Part shown: one piece after another, positions 23,507 to 31,978 of the stretch
How positions within the stretch are numbered: the stretch's first letter is position 1
Layout of the letters: each line of letters opens with the position of its first letter
NCBI GenBank assembly: GCA_021802825.1
Contig: JAJZRG010000027.1
Coordinates: 1-41,420, forward strand
Source of the DNA: Chloroflexota bacterium
GTDB taxonomy: Bacteria; Chloroflexota; Limnocylindria; Limnocylindrales; CSP1-4
DNA: 41,420 bases
Direction: 5' to 3'
Notes under the pieces: generated by a model
Told to the model about the DNA's origin: nothing
Seen by the model: the letters and a program-made list of their open reading frames with translations, nothing else
The model's database searches: none
Made by a program: the position numbers and the translations under genes

Positions 23507-23902
23507 TCACGGCTGCGGGCCCCAGTCGCGCGGGAGCGGTCCTGTCACGATCCGTCCGTCCGGCGCCTTGACGCAGGCCCCCCGCTCCTGGTCGGTCGGA
23601 GTGCCACCGCTCGGAGTCACCTCGACTCGGTTCAGCGTGACGAGCACGTATACGACCTCGTCGGCGTTCCCGGCGCCCAGGGAGGGGGGGAGATTGAGGC
23701 TGGCAACCGTTCCTCGGCGAGCCAGAAGGATCGGCGTGCCCGACGGCCACCCACAATCGGCGAGCGTCAGAGGCGAATCGGGCGGGATCGGCACCGGGGT
23801 CGTGCCGGGCGGGCCGCTGCACGCTCCGGCGTTGAGCGAGACGATCGCAACGGCGATCGCCAGACGCATTCGCCGTCTCGTGGGTGCATGTGCGAGGTTC
23901 AT
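23507..23902 (-). CDS. putative lipoprotein
   Basis: A 131-residue protein. The N-terminus MNLAHAPTRRRMRLAIAVAI, then VSLNAGAC, is a lipoprotein-like signal with Cys as the probable first mature residue. The start could also be the internal ATG at 23869. The mature part (SPLTLADCGWPSGTPILLAR, then VVYVLVTLNRVEVTP) is beta-rich with two more cysteines. It is probably anchored to the outer face of the cytoplasmic membrane. Function unknown. Confidence 0.7.
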   Translation of the reverse strand: MNLAHAPTRRRMRLAIAVAIVSLNAGACSGPPGTTPVPIPPDSPLTLADCGWPSGTPILLARRGTVASLNLPPSLGAGNADEVVYVLVTLNRVEVTPSGGTPTDQERGACVKAPDGRIVTGPLPRDWGPQP

Positions 23903-23970
23903 GAGCGTCGCGAACCTCCCACGCCGGACCCACACCATTGCCCCGGCGCCACCAGCATCCCCCACGAGCC

Positions 23971-24408
23971 TCACCTCGGTCGAAGACCTGAGCCGTGGAG
24001 CCGGCCAATAGCAGCCGGCAGAGGGAGTGAACACGTTGCGATCAGGAGGACGAGTAGCAGCGAGGGGAGGCTGTACAGAACCGTTGCGACGTCCGAGTCC
24101 GGACCGCCAGTCGTGGGAACACCCACGAGGAGTACGAACGCCCAGAAGCTGCCCACGACCAGGGCGGGAGGTATCGCGAGGCCTCGCCACCAACCGATAG
24201 GCTCGACGACGTCAAGGAGCAGACCGAATAGGCCTACACCCGCCAACCCGACCACAAGCATGCTCATCCCGATGCCGATCCACGGCTCGGGGGCTTGGAG
24301 CCAGTCACCCGCAGAGATAGCCGATCCGATGGCCACCATTAGCCCGAGGGCAACCACGGCCCCAGACACCGCGAGGCCGGCCCACCCGCCCCAACGGACA
24401 ATTCGCAT
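23971..24408 (-). CDS. four-helix integral membrane protein
   Basis: A 145-residue protein starting at an ATG with a GGGAGG ribosome binding site; the longer open frame to 24624 is not protein-like. Four hydrophobic segments are visible: WAGLAVSGAVVALGLMVAIG, IGIGMSMLVVGLAGVGLFGL, LAIPPALVVGSFWAFVLLVG and YSLPSLLLVLLIATCSLPLP. No catalytic or transport motif is visible. It lies 68 bases upstream of the lipoprotein gene in the same direction, so they may be co-transcribed. Confidence 0.75.
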   Translation of the reverse strand: MRIVRWGGWAGLAVSGAVVALGLMVAIGSAISAGDWLQAPEPWIGIGMSMLVVGLAGVGLFGLLLDVVEPIGWWRGLAIPPALVVGSFWAFVLLVGVPTTGGPDSDVATVLYSLPSLLLVLLIATCSLPLPAAIGRLHGSGLRPR

Positions 24409-24636
24409 CTGTCCCTCCCCCTGCCGTTCCTGCGGCGACGCGCTGATGCGCAATGCACGGCGATCGTGCTGCGGGCAAGCCTGCTCGTCAAGGCACCATA
24501 ACATCGGGCGGAGCACCCGGGCACTTCCGCTGCGGCTGAAGTCGCTTGCCCCATCCCTCTGCAGGCGCCGAGTGACATTCGGCCCTTGCAGGCTGTTGTA
24601 CGTTGGGGGCGTTGTTGCGGACAAAGAGGGGGGAAG

Positions 24637-25419
24637 ATGCCGAACATCCGTCGCGCGTTCTTGGCGATGATGTCAATCATCGTTGCTTCGATTACGGCGC
24701 TGACTTTCACCGGAACCACATTGGCCTTGAGTTACTCGAGTTGCGTCGAGGGCCCGCTCGCAGTCAACCATTGGCGCGGCGAGGCGGTGACCGGCGGCCC
24801 AAGGCACGGCACCTCAGGCACCGTGATCGGCCGGACCCTGCTTATGTGCTCGAATCCAGGGGCATTCGAGGTTGATGGCACCTTCTACTTCTCGAATGTT
24901 GAGCCAACCAATGGCAGTTTCCGCGACATCATCCAAGTGGGCTTTGGACAGGGTCGTTCGCCCTCGTTGCTCCCGGGGATGCACTTCATCACGGGCTTCG
25001 GACGCTCCAACACCACGCCGGGATGCGCCGGCCTGTCAAACGTCGACCCGATCGCACATCAGGCAGGCAGTTACGACAACACGAGCCACGACTACAAGGT
25101 GTACCACCAGAACAACGTCTGGAACCTCCTGGTCGGCTCTACGGTCAAGCTGTCGTATCCGGAGGCAGATCTCTGCTGGAGCCCAGCAAGATCGTCGTGG
25201 TTCGGCGAGACCTGGGACTCCGGCGATCAAATGGGCGGAACGCCGTCTTCGCGCATGGGTGTGACGAGCCTCAACTACGCCACGGCCGAGAACGGCGGCT
25301 TCGTCTACACCAGCTTGCTGCCGGCCGGCTCGTGCAACTACAACAACGCCCCGCCCAACTGGTATCAGTGCGATATCCCCTCATCAAGGTCGATTGAACT
25401 GTGGACCCTCGATCGATGA
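24637..25419 (+). CDS. secreted hypothetical protein, 260 aa
   Basis: Starts at an ATG with GAGGGGGG a few bases upstream. Residues 1-31 are a signal peptide (RRAFLAMMSIIVASITALTF, then TGTTLA). The mature protein is rich in Gly, Ser, Tyr and Trp with six or more cysteines (SSCVEG, LLMCSN, PGCAGL, DLCWSP, GSCNYN, QCDIPS), so disulphides are likely. It looks like an all-beta extracellular protein. I do not recognise the family. It is the first gene of a tightly packed three-gene run, its stop overlapping the next start (ATGA). Confidence 0.8.
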   Translation: MPNIRRAFLAMMSIIVASITALTFTGTTLALSYSSCVEGPLAVNHWRGEAVTGGPRHGTSGTVIGRTLLMCSNPGAFEVDGTFYFSNVEPTNGSFRDIIQVGFGQGRSPSLLPGMHFITGFGRSNTTPGCAGLSNVDPIAHQAGSYDNTSHDYKVYHQNNVWNLLVGSTVKLSYPEADLCWSPARSSWFGETWDSGDQMGGTPSSRMGVTSLNYATAENGGFVYTSLLPAGSCNYNNAPPNWYQCDIPSSRSIELWTLDR

Positions 25420-25838
25420 ACACGAGCAGAGGCGGTGCTCTCGTGACGCACGGCAGGTTCATCGTCCGAGTTGCAGCGGTGCTCGCAGCCTGCCTGACGG
25501 CAGCTTCGCTGCTTGCCAGCGGAGTCTTCGCTACCGGGATCAGCGACGAGGCCCGGGCGTGCGGCGGGGCGCGGAATACCGTGCAGGCTGAGTTCGACCT
25601 CGCCTCAGGCCAAGATATCTGGCGCGAATTTCCCGCAATGCTGCAGTCGCCCGAACTCGAGAGCGAATCGGCTCCGCTTCACGTGGTGGTCTTCAAGGGC
25701 GACGTGGATCTGACCGGGATGGTGATGGGGACGACGTCGCAGGTTCCTCTTGTGACAAATGCCGTCTGCGTTACGCTCAGCTCCGGACAGGTCTTCTTCT
25801 ACGATGGAGTGTCCCGGGCCGGCTCGCGCTTTCAGTAG
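25416..25838 (+). CDS. secreted hypothetical protein, 140 aa
   Basis: The ATG at 25416 overlaps the stop of the preceding gene by four bases; an upstream GTG at 25401 is possible but less economical. Residues ~10-35 form a signal peptide (FIVRVAAVLAACLTAASLLA). The mature part has two cysteines and a beta-rich stretch (LHVVVFKGDVDLTGMVMGTT, then VCVTLSSGQVFFYDG). The stop shares its last base with the GTG of the next gene (TAGTG). Function unknown; likely acts with its neighbours outside the membrane. Confidence 0.75.
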   Translation: MNTSRGGALVTHGRFIVRVAAVLAACLTAASLLASGVFATGISDEARACGGARNTVQAEFDLASGQDIWREFPAMLQSPELESESAPLHVVVFKGDVDLTGMVMGTTSQVPLVTNAVCVTLSSGQVFFYDGVSRAGSRFQ

Positions 25839-26365
25839 TGGTCCGGGCTGTGCCCCGTAGGGCGATATGGGTCTTCGCCAAGACCTACATCGCCGCTCTG
25901 CTGGTGCTGTTAGCGGGATTCTGGCTGGTTCGTGCCTTCATCCCTGCGTTCTTGGGGACGTCCGCGTACTACAGTTCGCCTGTGCCAACGCCTCAAGAGA
26001 TGGCAGGCTTCTCTCTCAAGTATCGGGAGGGATCGGAACGAGGGTGGACGACCCTGTCGGTGGGAGCCGATGAGGCCGAATGCCAAGCACTCGCGCATAG
26101 CGCCTATCTGCGGGACGCGTGCGTCCTAGCCGTGAACGTGGATCCGCACTGGATTGCCCCCGCCGCACGCGGACGCCTCAACTTCGAAGACACGCCGGCA
26201 TACGTTGCCATCGTGTGGCGATCCGTCCTGTCAGGTGACCGAAGCACTTGTGATGCGGGGGGACTGCTGGCCGAGCGCCGAGCCGCGTGCGAGACCGCCG
26301 TTGCCTCGGGCAGCGCGTCCTTCAGCGACGGCCCCGTGACCGCGGCGGTTTCCTTGCTACGGTGA
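25838..26365 (+). CDS. membrane-anchored hypothetical protein, 175 aa
   Basis: Begins at a GTG that shares a base with the previous stop. One N-terminal membrane helix (TYIAALLVLLAGFWLVRAFI) anchors an extracytoplasmic domain of about 135 residues with four cysteines (AECQAL, DACVLAV, STCDAG, AACETA). No known motif. The overlapping gene order suggests a complex made of two exported proteins and this anchored one. Confidence 0.75.
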   Translation: MVRAVPRRAIWVFAKTYIAALLVLLAGFWLVRAFIPAFLGTSAYYSSPVPTPQEMAGFSLKYREGSERGWTTLSVGADEAECQALAHSAYLRDACVLAVNVDPHWIAPAARGRLNFEDTPAYVAIVWRSVLSGDRSTCDAGGLLAERRAACETAVASGSASFSDGPVTAAVSLLR

Positions 26366-26735
26366 ACGAGCATAATCAACGGGCCGGGAAGGGGCCTGCG
26401 CCCAAGCCCCGAGGATCGCAAGACGGCCGTGACGGATTCGCCCGTCTTCGCGACGTCGAGAGAGCTCGGGGCGAGCTGGATCGTGAGCGGCATCCTGATG
26501 GTGGGCCCGAGCGCGATTTCGAATCTGCATGGCGCCGATAGCACGAGCAGTAGCGGGCCCCATATGTCGTGCCCCCGTCGCTCAGGGTTGATCGCTGCGG
26601 TGCCGTGGGCACCGTCAATCGCCTCATGCTAGGCATGCTCCGCTGTCCGGACGGCACCGAGGGCCCCCGGGCCCGAAGTCCTCTCGTCCTTGCCCGCGGC
26701 TGACGGTGCGAAGCGAAACCGTCGCAGCGGGCAAC
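26366..26735. other. intergenic stretch without a gene
   Basis: Open frames here are short and Arg/Pro-rich with no ribosome binding sites. No repeat or hairpin of note was seen. It separates the three-gene exported-protein run from the truncated sigma factor gene. Confidence 0.4.
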
Positions 26736-27149
26736 ATGGTTGAGATGGATCGAGAGGCCGACGCTGTCCTGATCGGGCGCTCGCTGGAGGCGCCGCTCGT
26801 GTTCGGGGGCGTCTTCGACCGGCACTTCGACTACGTGCACCGCTACCTCGCGCGGCGCGTCGGGTCCGACCTCGCCGACGACCTGGCATCCGAGACGTTC
26901 ACGACGGCCTTCCGCGTCCGCGCCCGCTACGACACCGCGCACGACGACGCCCGGCCCTGGCTGCTCGGGATCGCGACCAACCTCATCCGGCACCACCGGC
27001 GCGACGAGGCCCGCCGCCTCCGCGCCTACGCGCGCGTCGAGGTCGCCCGGGCCGCGGGCATCGAGGAGGGGTGCGGCAACAAGGACGCGTGGTCCATCGC
27101 CGATCTCTACGATGAGGCCCTCGGCGTCGAGTTTGTCATCTACGAGTGA
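26736..27149 (+). pseudogene. ECF sigma factor lacking region 4
   Basis: Region 2 is intact: VFDRHFDYVHRYLARRVGSD, LADDLASETFTTAFRVRARY and ARPWLLGIATNLIRHHRRDE, then ARRLRAYARV. After about residue 105 the protein turns into a short unrelated tail (GNKDAWSIADLYDEALGVEF) and stops. The linker and the region 4 helix-turn-helix that reads the -35 element are absent, so it is probably a 3'-truncated gene, although a regulatory short form cannot be ruled out. An in-frame GTG at 26706 could extend the start by ten codons. It lies ten bases before the lipoprotein gene at 27160. Confidence 0.72.
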
Positions 27150-27159
27150 GGTGGGTGCG

Positions 27160-27747
27160 ATGGCTGGTACTCGCGATCACTCAGTGACATCGGTTGCCGA
27201 TGCCGGGTACACGGTATTGCGAAGGGCGATTCACGGGCCTTCGCTGCGCCTTGGGGGCGCCCTGGTCGTCGGGTGGCTGGTTGCGAGTCTCGCCGCGGGC
27301 TGCGAGGCGTCCCTGACGCCTAGCGGTACAGCCACGCCCCCTGCGCCGACACCGCTTCCCGCTACGGCCGCTCCGGGGGCGATGTGGGGCCCGCTGGCGG
27401 TCGTGCCTCCACAAGGTGGCATGGATCTCGCTCGAGCCGAGGGCACGCTCCGCATCACGGACCTGTGCGTCTTCCTGGAGACGACCTCGGGAGAAGTACT
27501 GCTCCTGTGGCCCGCAGATCGCACAGCGTGGAATGCTCGTGACAAGACAATCGGGTATAGGAACCCTGATGGCAGCCACATCGACGTCGCTGACGGAACC
27601 CGCATTGCCGTAGGTGGCGGAGGCGACAGCGATGAGGAGAGCGGCCTGACCACTGAGGCGTGGCTTGCGCATACGCAATGGGTCGCCCGACCGGCCGCTA
27701 CTTGCCCCCTTGAGTCGCGATGGACGGTCGGAGCGCTCATGCCCTGA
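27160..27747 (+). CDS. putative lipoprotein with Thr/Pro-rich linker
   Basis: The ATG at 27160 follows GAGGTGGG. A hydrophobic stretch at residues ~30-49 (LRLGGALVVGWLVASLAAGC) ends in the lipobox LAAGC, giving a long n-region for a lipoprotein signal. A low-complexity Pro/Thr/Ala linker of about 25 residues follows, then a ~115-residue domain (LRITDLCVFLETTSGEVLLL; NPDGSHIDVADGTRIAVGGG; ESGLTTEAWLAHTQWV). Part of the gene is duplicated at 35744-35916. From memory similar domains occur in small lipoproteins of this kind of organism; function unknown. Confidence 0.75.
   Translation: MAGTRDHSVTSVADAGYTVLRRAIHGPSLRLGGALVVGWLVASLAAGCEASLTPSGTATPPAPTPLPATAAPGAMWGPLAVVPPQGGMDLARAEGTLRITDLCVFLETTSGEVLLLWPADRTAWNARDKTIGYRNPDGSHIDVADGTRIAVGGGGDSDEESGLTTEAWLAHTQWVARPAATCPLESRWTVGALMP
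27502..27632 (+). repeat. 131-bp direct repeat, left copy (inside the lipoprotein gene)
   Basis: This piece matches 35744-35874 without gaps at 125 of 131 positions by eye. Here it lies in the intact lipoprotein gene. The following 41 bases (27634-27674) also occur at the right-hand copy, but inverted. The two copies flank the bacteriocin and two-component locus in the same orientation. Confidence 0.85.
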
Positions 27748-27791
27748 AGCGGTCGACGAAACCTGAGCCCGGGCCGATGGGCTCGTGAGGT

Positions 27792-28004
27792 TCAGTCGCC
27801 TACGTTACACGGCGCAAGGCCGGCCAAGGCCCCTGAGATCAGCTCGGATACCTCGCCGATCGTGTTCGCTGCGGCGCGACGTATGTCGCCGTCGTGCTCG
27901 ACTGTGACGACCGCCCGGAACGGGTGGTCAGGATGTGGTTCAGTCCATGCGCGCACGACAATAATCACGAAGGCCGACGCATCTCGCGCCAGCAGATCCG
28001 CCAC
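27792..28004 (-). CDS. short hypothetical protein or fragment
   Basis: A 70-codon frame reading ASAFVIIVVRAWTEPHPDHP, FRAVVTVEHDGDIRRAAANT and IGEVSELISGALAGLAPCN, which looks like genuine protein. The GTG at 28004 directly follows a stop and has no ribosome binding site, so this may be the 3' part of a larger lost gene. It converges on the lipoprotein gene ending at 27747. Function unknown. Confidence 0.4.
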   Translation of the reverse strand: MADLLARDASAFVIIVVRAWTEPHPDHPFRAVVTVEHDGDIRRAAANTIGEVSELISGALAGLAPCNVGD

Positions 28005-28305
28005 CAGTCACGCTGGAGCTGACTCGTCTGGGCGAACAAGGCGTGCAAGGGCGGGCGATGGCTCAAATGTCGAGTTCCGCATGCAGGTTTGGGAATGTGC
28101 ACAAGGCCCCGAAGTGGAACCCGCCTGATGAAGTGGAACCCGCCTGATAATGCCCAAGGTGGCCTACGTTAAGGTCACCGCCAGGGCGCGGTGTCGCGCG
28201 GTCCACTGCAGTGCGGGAAATGTGGTCCGGGCGATCAGCCCGGATCGCCTGGGTCATCGACGAGCTCGCACGCGCGAGGTTCATGCACTCGCGCGGCTCC
28301 GGGAC
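28005..28305. other. intergenic stretch with a tandem repeat
   Basis: No intact gene. It contains an exact 19-bp tandem duplication (28111-28148). A plus-strand frame from 28211 begins MREMWSGRSARIAWVIDELA and may be a short relic of another gene. The ABC transporter gene on the minus strand ends at 28306. Confidence 0.4.
28111..28148. repeat. exact 19-bp tandem duplication
   Basis: GAAGTGGAACCCGCCTGAT occurs twice without a gap, at 28111-28129 and 28130-28148. The unit resembles sequences seen at insertion-sequence ends, but no transposase gene is present here, so this is only a suggestion. Confidence 0.8.
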
Positions 28306-28995
28306 TCACCCATGGGGGGACTGTGCCTGCGTCGAGACACACGTCGAGGTGTCGGGCAAAGCGAACGTGCGGTCGGAGGCCATTGCGACACGCTCATCGT
28401 GGCTGACGATCACCACGGCCTTTCCCCTGGCGCACAGGTCCCTGAGCATCGCCATGACCGCGTCGGCATTCTGCGCGTCCAAAGAGCCGGTCGGCTCGTC
28501 GGCAAGCACGAGGTCGCACCGCTTGAGCATCAGGCGCGCCAGGGCAACGCGCTGCTGCTCGCCGCCGGACAGCTCGAACACCCGCCGCCGACCGTACCCG
28601 GGCAGCCCCACCGCCGCCAGCGCAGCATCGCGAGCGCTCCGGCGGCGGGCGCGACCCAGCGAGTCGTAGGTCTGCGCCAAAGCCAGATTCCCGTCGACCG
28701 TGTCCTCGTCGATCAGCGCGTAGTTCTGGAACAGGTACCCGAGCCGCGACCTGAGCAGTGCGGTGGCCCTCGCCGAGCCCACCGCGGGCGCGCGCTCGCC
28801 GAACAGGCGCAGCTCGCCCCGGTCCGGGGCCTCGAGGAGCCCGATCACGTTGAGGAGCGTCGACTTGCCAGACCCGCTGCGGCCCGTGATGGCGAGCATC
28901 TCGCCCCCGGCGACCGAGAGCGTGATGCCCTCGACCACGGGCCGGCCGCGATACGCCTTGCCCACGTCGACGAGTTCGCACATGTTCGCGGGCAT
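28306..28995 (-). CDS. ABC transporter ATP-binding protein of a lactococcin-972-type bacteriocin system
   Basis: A 229-residue ATPase: Walker A GRSGSGKSTLLNVIG (residues ~38-52), Q-loop GYLFQNYALI, signature LSGGEQQRVALARLM, Walker B LVLADEPTGSLD and the switch His in VIVSHDE. It groups with the MacB/LolD-like ATPases, and the NYALIDEDTVDGNL region is typical of the lactococcin-972 bacteriocin export ATPase family (TIGR03608, from memory). The ATG follows GAAGGAGGAG and lies two bases after the permease stop, so the two genes are coupled. With the integral membrane protein upstream it would export the bacteriocin or give immunity to it. Confidence 0.94.
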   Translation of the reverse strand: MPANMCELVDVGKAYRGRPVVEGITLSVAGGEMLAITGRSGSGKSTLLNVIGLLEAPDRGELRLFGERAPAVGSARATALLRSRLGYLFQNYALIDEDTVDGNLALAQTYDSLGRARRRSARDAALAAVGLPGYGRRRVFELSGGEQQRVALARLMLKRCDLVLADEPTGSLDAQNADAVMAMLRDLCARGKAVVIVSHDERVAMASDRTFALPDTSTCVSTQAQSPHG

Positions 28996-28997
28996 CG

Positions 28998-31247
28998 TCA
29001 GAACTCCTCCTTCAGCACACGGGCGACGCTTCGCCGCTCGATCGAGATGAGCACGGCGGCGGACATGGCTGCCTCCGCGAGGGCGACGATCAGGGCGACC
29101 ACGACCACGGCAAGGTCATCGGCTGGGCGCGTCGCGCCAGCCGAGAACGGGTTCGCCCCGATGCGGTTGAGCGCGAGGGCGCCGAGCAGCTGGGCGGCCC
29201 ACAGGACGCTGAAGATGGCGACCGGCTCTCGGTACCGCCGCAGGAAGCCCGTGCCGTGGAGACGTCGCACGACCACCCTACGCGAGTACTGCTCGAACAG
29301 GATGGCCACCGACGCGGCAGCGAGGTACAGCAGCCCCATCAGCAGCACGCCGGCGGCCAGGGCCGCCGCCCGCATGACGTCCTCGATGCGCGCCACCTCA
29401 AGAGCCGCGTAGCCGTCGAGGGTCACGAGGTGCCGGAGGTTGTCGTCGAGCCTGAGGCCCTGAAGCACGGGCTGGAGGCTCGAGAGGGCGGCCGCAGTCC
29501 CCCCCTCGCCGACCGGCACCTTGAGGGCCGCCCCCGCGCCCCCGCTGACGGCGTTGGCACGGTCCATCCCGACGCTGTTGGCCCTCGTCATCACCTGCAC
29601 GATGGGCTCGCTGATCCGGTTCCCGTCGTCCGGGCTGACGGCGGGGTCGAAGCTGAACACCCGCTGGCCGTCCGCGACCCAGCGGATGGAGACGGCCTGG
29701 CGGGCGACGGCTGCGGGGACTTCGCCCCCGAAGGCATCCTCGGCGGCCACGGCGCTCCCCTGGGCGAGGCGGAACCACGCCGAGATGGCGCTGGCCTCGC
29801 CGCGAAGGCGCTCAGGCGCCAGGACCACCCAGTCCGTCGTCGACTCGTCGACGGCGATGGCCCGGCCGTCTGCGTCCATCACGGGGAAGCGGCGCAGATA
29901 GTTGACGTTGACGGTGATCGACCTGTACGTGCCCTGCGGGAGGGCGCTGGCGAGGGCGGCGGGCTCGTACTGGGTGGCGTCGACGTAGAGCGCGCCGCGC
30001 TCGTCGAGGTCCGGGTAGAGCGACTCGGCCACCGCCGGGGTGTAGGCCTCCTGTCCAGATGCCATGTCGATCTCGTCGTTCCCGTTCGACACCGGGTAGA
30101 AGATGGCGTAGCCGTGAGCGGCGTCCCAGCCGGCGAGTCGCGCCCGCTCCTGGGCGGCGGCACCGTACTGCAGCGAGAGCCCGGCGCCCGCAGCGATCAG
30201 GGCGAGCGTTAGTGCCGCCTTGACGAGTGCGTTGAGGGCGAAGAGGGCGCGGGTCGGCTTCCTGTTCTTGAGGGACGCGCCGACACGGCCGAACAGCAGT
30301 GCCGTGGACGCCGCGATCGATGCCCCGAGCATGACGGCGAAGGCCCGGGCGATTGCCAGCGCGACTCCTGCCGTGAACGCGAGGGTGGTGTCGTGGACAA
30401 GCCGGCTCGCGACGGTGGCGGTGGCGACCGCGAGCAGCCCGACCGTCACGATGAGCCGTCCGGTCAGCCGGTACCAGATCGCGAGCCCCCCCAGCCCGTG
30501 GAGCCGCATGACCCCCGCGGCCTTGGCCCGGTGAAGGATCCCGAACGCGATGAGGAGCGCAGTCGCGAGCACGATCGCGATCTGGGCGCCGAGGAGCAGT
30601 GGACCGGGGGCGGCCTGGACGCCCGAGAAGTGCGTGCCCTGGGCGGCGAAGTCGGATGGCTTGAACGCCCCCGCAGCGCCGGCAGCCGTCGAGGCGCCCT
30701 CGGACAGCAGGCGCAGGAAGTCGCGGACGGACGCCCCGCTCCCCGCCTCCGCGACGTACGAGCCGGCGACGGGCAGGGAGTCGAAGGCCAGCGCGAGCGC
30801 GCGCACGGAGACCGCGTCAGCTCCGCCGAAGCCGGCGAGCCGCCCGACCTGATCCGGGCTGCCGGTGTCCGCGGAGGAGAGCAGCCGCTCCGGGTGCTCG
30901 CCGTCATCCGCCGTGAGCCAGCGGCCGCTTGCCAGGGGGAACGCGTCGGCTACGCGCGTCGGCGCCTCCAGCAGGGCGTACAGGACGACCTCTGGCCGAC
31001 CGTCGCCGCCGTACTCGACGGCGGTGCGGAAGACGTTGACCCTGGCCTCGCGGGCGGCGGCGCGCAGCACGGAGTACGCTGTCGCGGGGTCGGCGAGCGA
31101 CTGGTCTGGCGGGATCGCAAACGCGGTGCCCGCGTCTCCTGCCGCTTGGAGCCATCCGCGCTGCTGGACCTGCGCCTGCTCGAGGTAACTGCTTACGCCG
31201 GCTGCGGCGGCCAGAGCGGCGAGCATGAGGGCGACAACACGTTGCAC
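28998..31247 (-). CDS. bacteriocin-associated integral membrane protein (permease)
   Basis: A 749-residue protein starting at a GTG (31247, GGAGG ten bases upstream); longer frames to 31421 are not protein-like. It has one N-terminal membrane helix (VVALMLAALAAAAGVSSYLE) and a large extracytoplasmic domain (~30-190). A group of membrane helices follows (LLLGAQIAIVLATALLIAFG; IVTVGLLAVATATVASRLVH; AFAVMLGASIAASTALLFGR). A second extracytoplasmic domain with bulges (HGYAIFYPVSNGNDEIDMAS) comes next, with helices at the C-terminus. This FtsX/MacB-like layout matches the large membrane protein encoded with lactococcin-972-type bacteriocins (TIGR01654, from memory), thought to be transporter or immunity partner of the ATPase. 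Confidence 0.9.
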   Translation of the reverse strand: MQRVVALMLAALAAAAGVSSYLEQAQVQQRGWLQAAGDAGTAFAIPPDQSLADPATAYSVLRAAAREARVNVFRTAVEYGGDGRPEVVLYALLEAPTRVADAFPLASGRWLTADDGEHPERLLSSADTGSPDQVGRLAGFGGADAVSVRALALAFDSLPVAGSYVAEAGSGASVRDFLRLLSEGASTAAGAAGAFKPSDFAAQGTHFSGVQAAPGPLLLGAQIAIVLATALLIAFGILHRAKAAGVMRLHGLGGLAIWYRLTGRLIVTVGLLAVATATVASRLVHDTTLAFTAGVALAIARAFAVMLGASIAASTALLFGRVGASLKNRKPTRALFALNALVKAALTLALIAAGAGLSLQYGAAAQERARLAGWDAAHGYAIFYPVSNGNDEIDMASGQEAYTPAVAESLYPDLDERGALYVDATQYEPAALASALPQGTYRSITVNVNYLRRFPVMDADGRAIAVDESTTDWVVLAPERLRGEASAISAWFRLAQGSAVAAEDAFGGEVPAAVARQAVSIRWVADGQRVFSFDPAVSPDDGNRISEPIVQVMTRANSVGMDRANAVSGGAGAALKVPVGEGGTAAALSSLQPVLQGLRLDDNLRHLVTLDGYAALEVARIEDVMRAAALAAGVLLMGLLYLAAASVAILFEQYSRRVVVRRLHGTGFLRRYREPVAIFSVLWAAQLLGALALNRIGANPFSAGATRPADDLAVVVVALIVALAEAAMSAAVLISIERRSVARVLKEEF

Positions 31248-31495
31248 GGTATCAGTGCCTCCGTCCCATGGACGACGGTCTCTCCTGACTGCGGCCGACC
31301 GCTGCCAGCGGCTCGAGGCAGCGTGTCGGTCGGGGTTCGCCCCGGCCGACACCGGAGCGCCGGCTAGGGCATCCCGGGCGGGATCAGCAGGCGATCGCGA
31401 CGTGGGGGGCTGCTGCGCCAAGCTCAGCCCCGGGCCGCACGTCGCGCCGGGCGCCCACGGCGCCCGCCCAGCGATCCGTCAAGCTCGCGGGTCGC

Positions 31496-31789
31496 TCAAT
31501 AGGTGGCCCAGCACTCAGCTGCGCTGTCCCAGGCGTTGGAGTGGACGTCCGCGTTCGCCCAGAGGGTCGGATCCGCGAAGATCTTCACGTTCTGCGAGGC
31601 GCAGATGGCGGTCGCCGAATGGCGGAGGGAGTTGTGCACGTAGTGCGACCAGACGTGCTTGCCCCAGATGGCCTCGGATTCAGTCCCGTAGTTCCAAGTG
31701 CCCCCGCCCACGTTGACGATCGTCGCCAGTGCGGGCGCGGCGAGAGTCAGCGCGAGAAGGAGGGCAGCTGCGATGGGTCTGCGACGCAT
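31496..31789 (-). CDS. lactococcin-972-family bacteriocin precursor
   Basis: A 97-residue precursor with a strong GGAGG ribosome binding site. Residues 1-22 are a Sec signal peptide (MRRRPIAAALLLALTLAAPA), cleaved after ALA. The mature peptide of ~75 residues shows the family pattern: VGGGTWNYGTES, HVWSHYVHNSLRHSATAIC, then LWANADVHSNAWDSAAE and a final aromatic tail (CWATY). Lactococcin 972 blocks septum formation by binding lipid II in its original host. Unlike the classic peptide this one has two cysteines, which could form a disulphide. The gene heads the order bacteriocin, permease, ATPase and faces a two-component kinase gene. Confidence 0.9.
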   Translation of the reverse strand: MRRRPIAAALLLALTLAAPALATIVNVGGGTWNYGTESEAIWGKHVWSHYVHNSLRHSATAICASQNVKIFADPTLWANADVHSNAWDSAAECWATY

Positions 31790-31978
31790 AGCAACCTCCG
31801 TTGCGTCAAGCCGCTGGGGCGGTCTCGCGCTGCCGGCGTCGCCTGGCCCCCCAGTCGGCACGCCCGTTTCGAAACCTCAAGGCGCGCCTGGCGCCAGCGT
31901 GAGCGCTGCCCGAGTCGCGGTCAATGGGGCAGAACCCTTCGCCGGGGGGCCGAACGGTGGGTGTGGGCGCGGCGTGCA

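Noticed and set aside
28150..30212. long plus-strand open frames opposite the ABC transporter genes
   Set aside because: They are shadows of the ATPase and permease; the minus strand has all the domain motifs.
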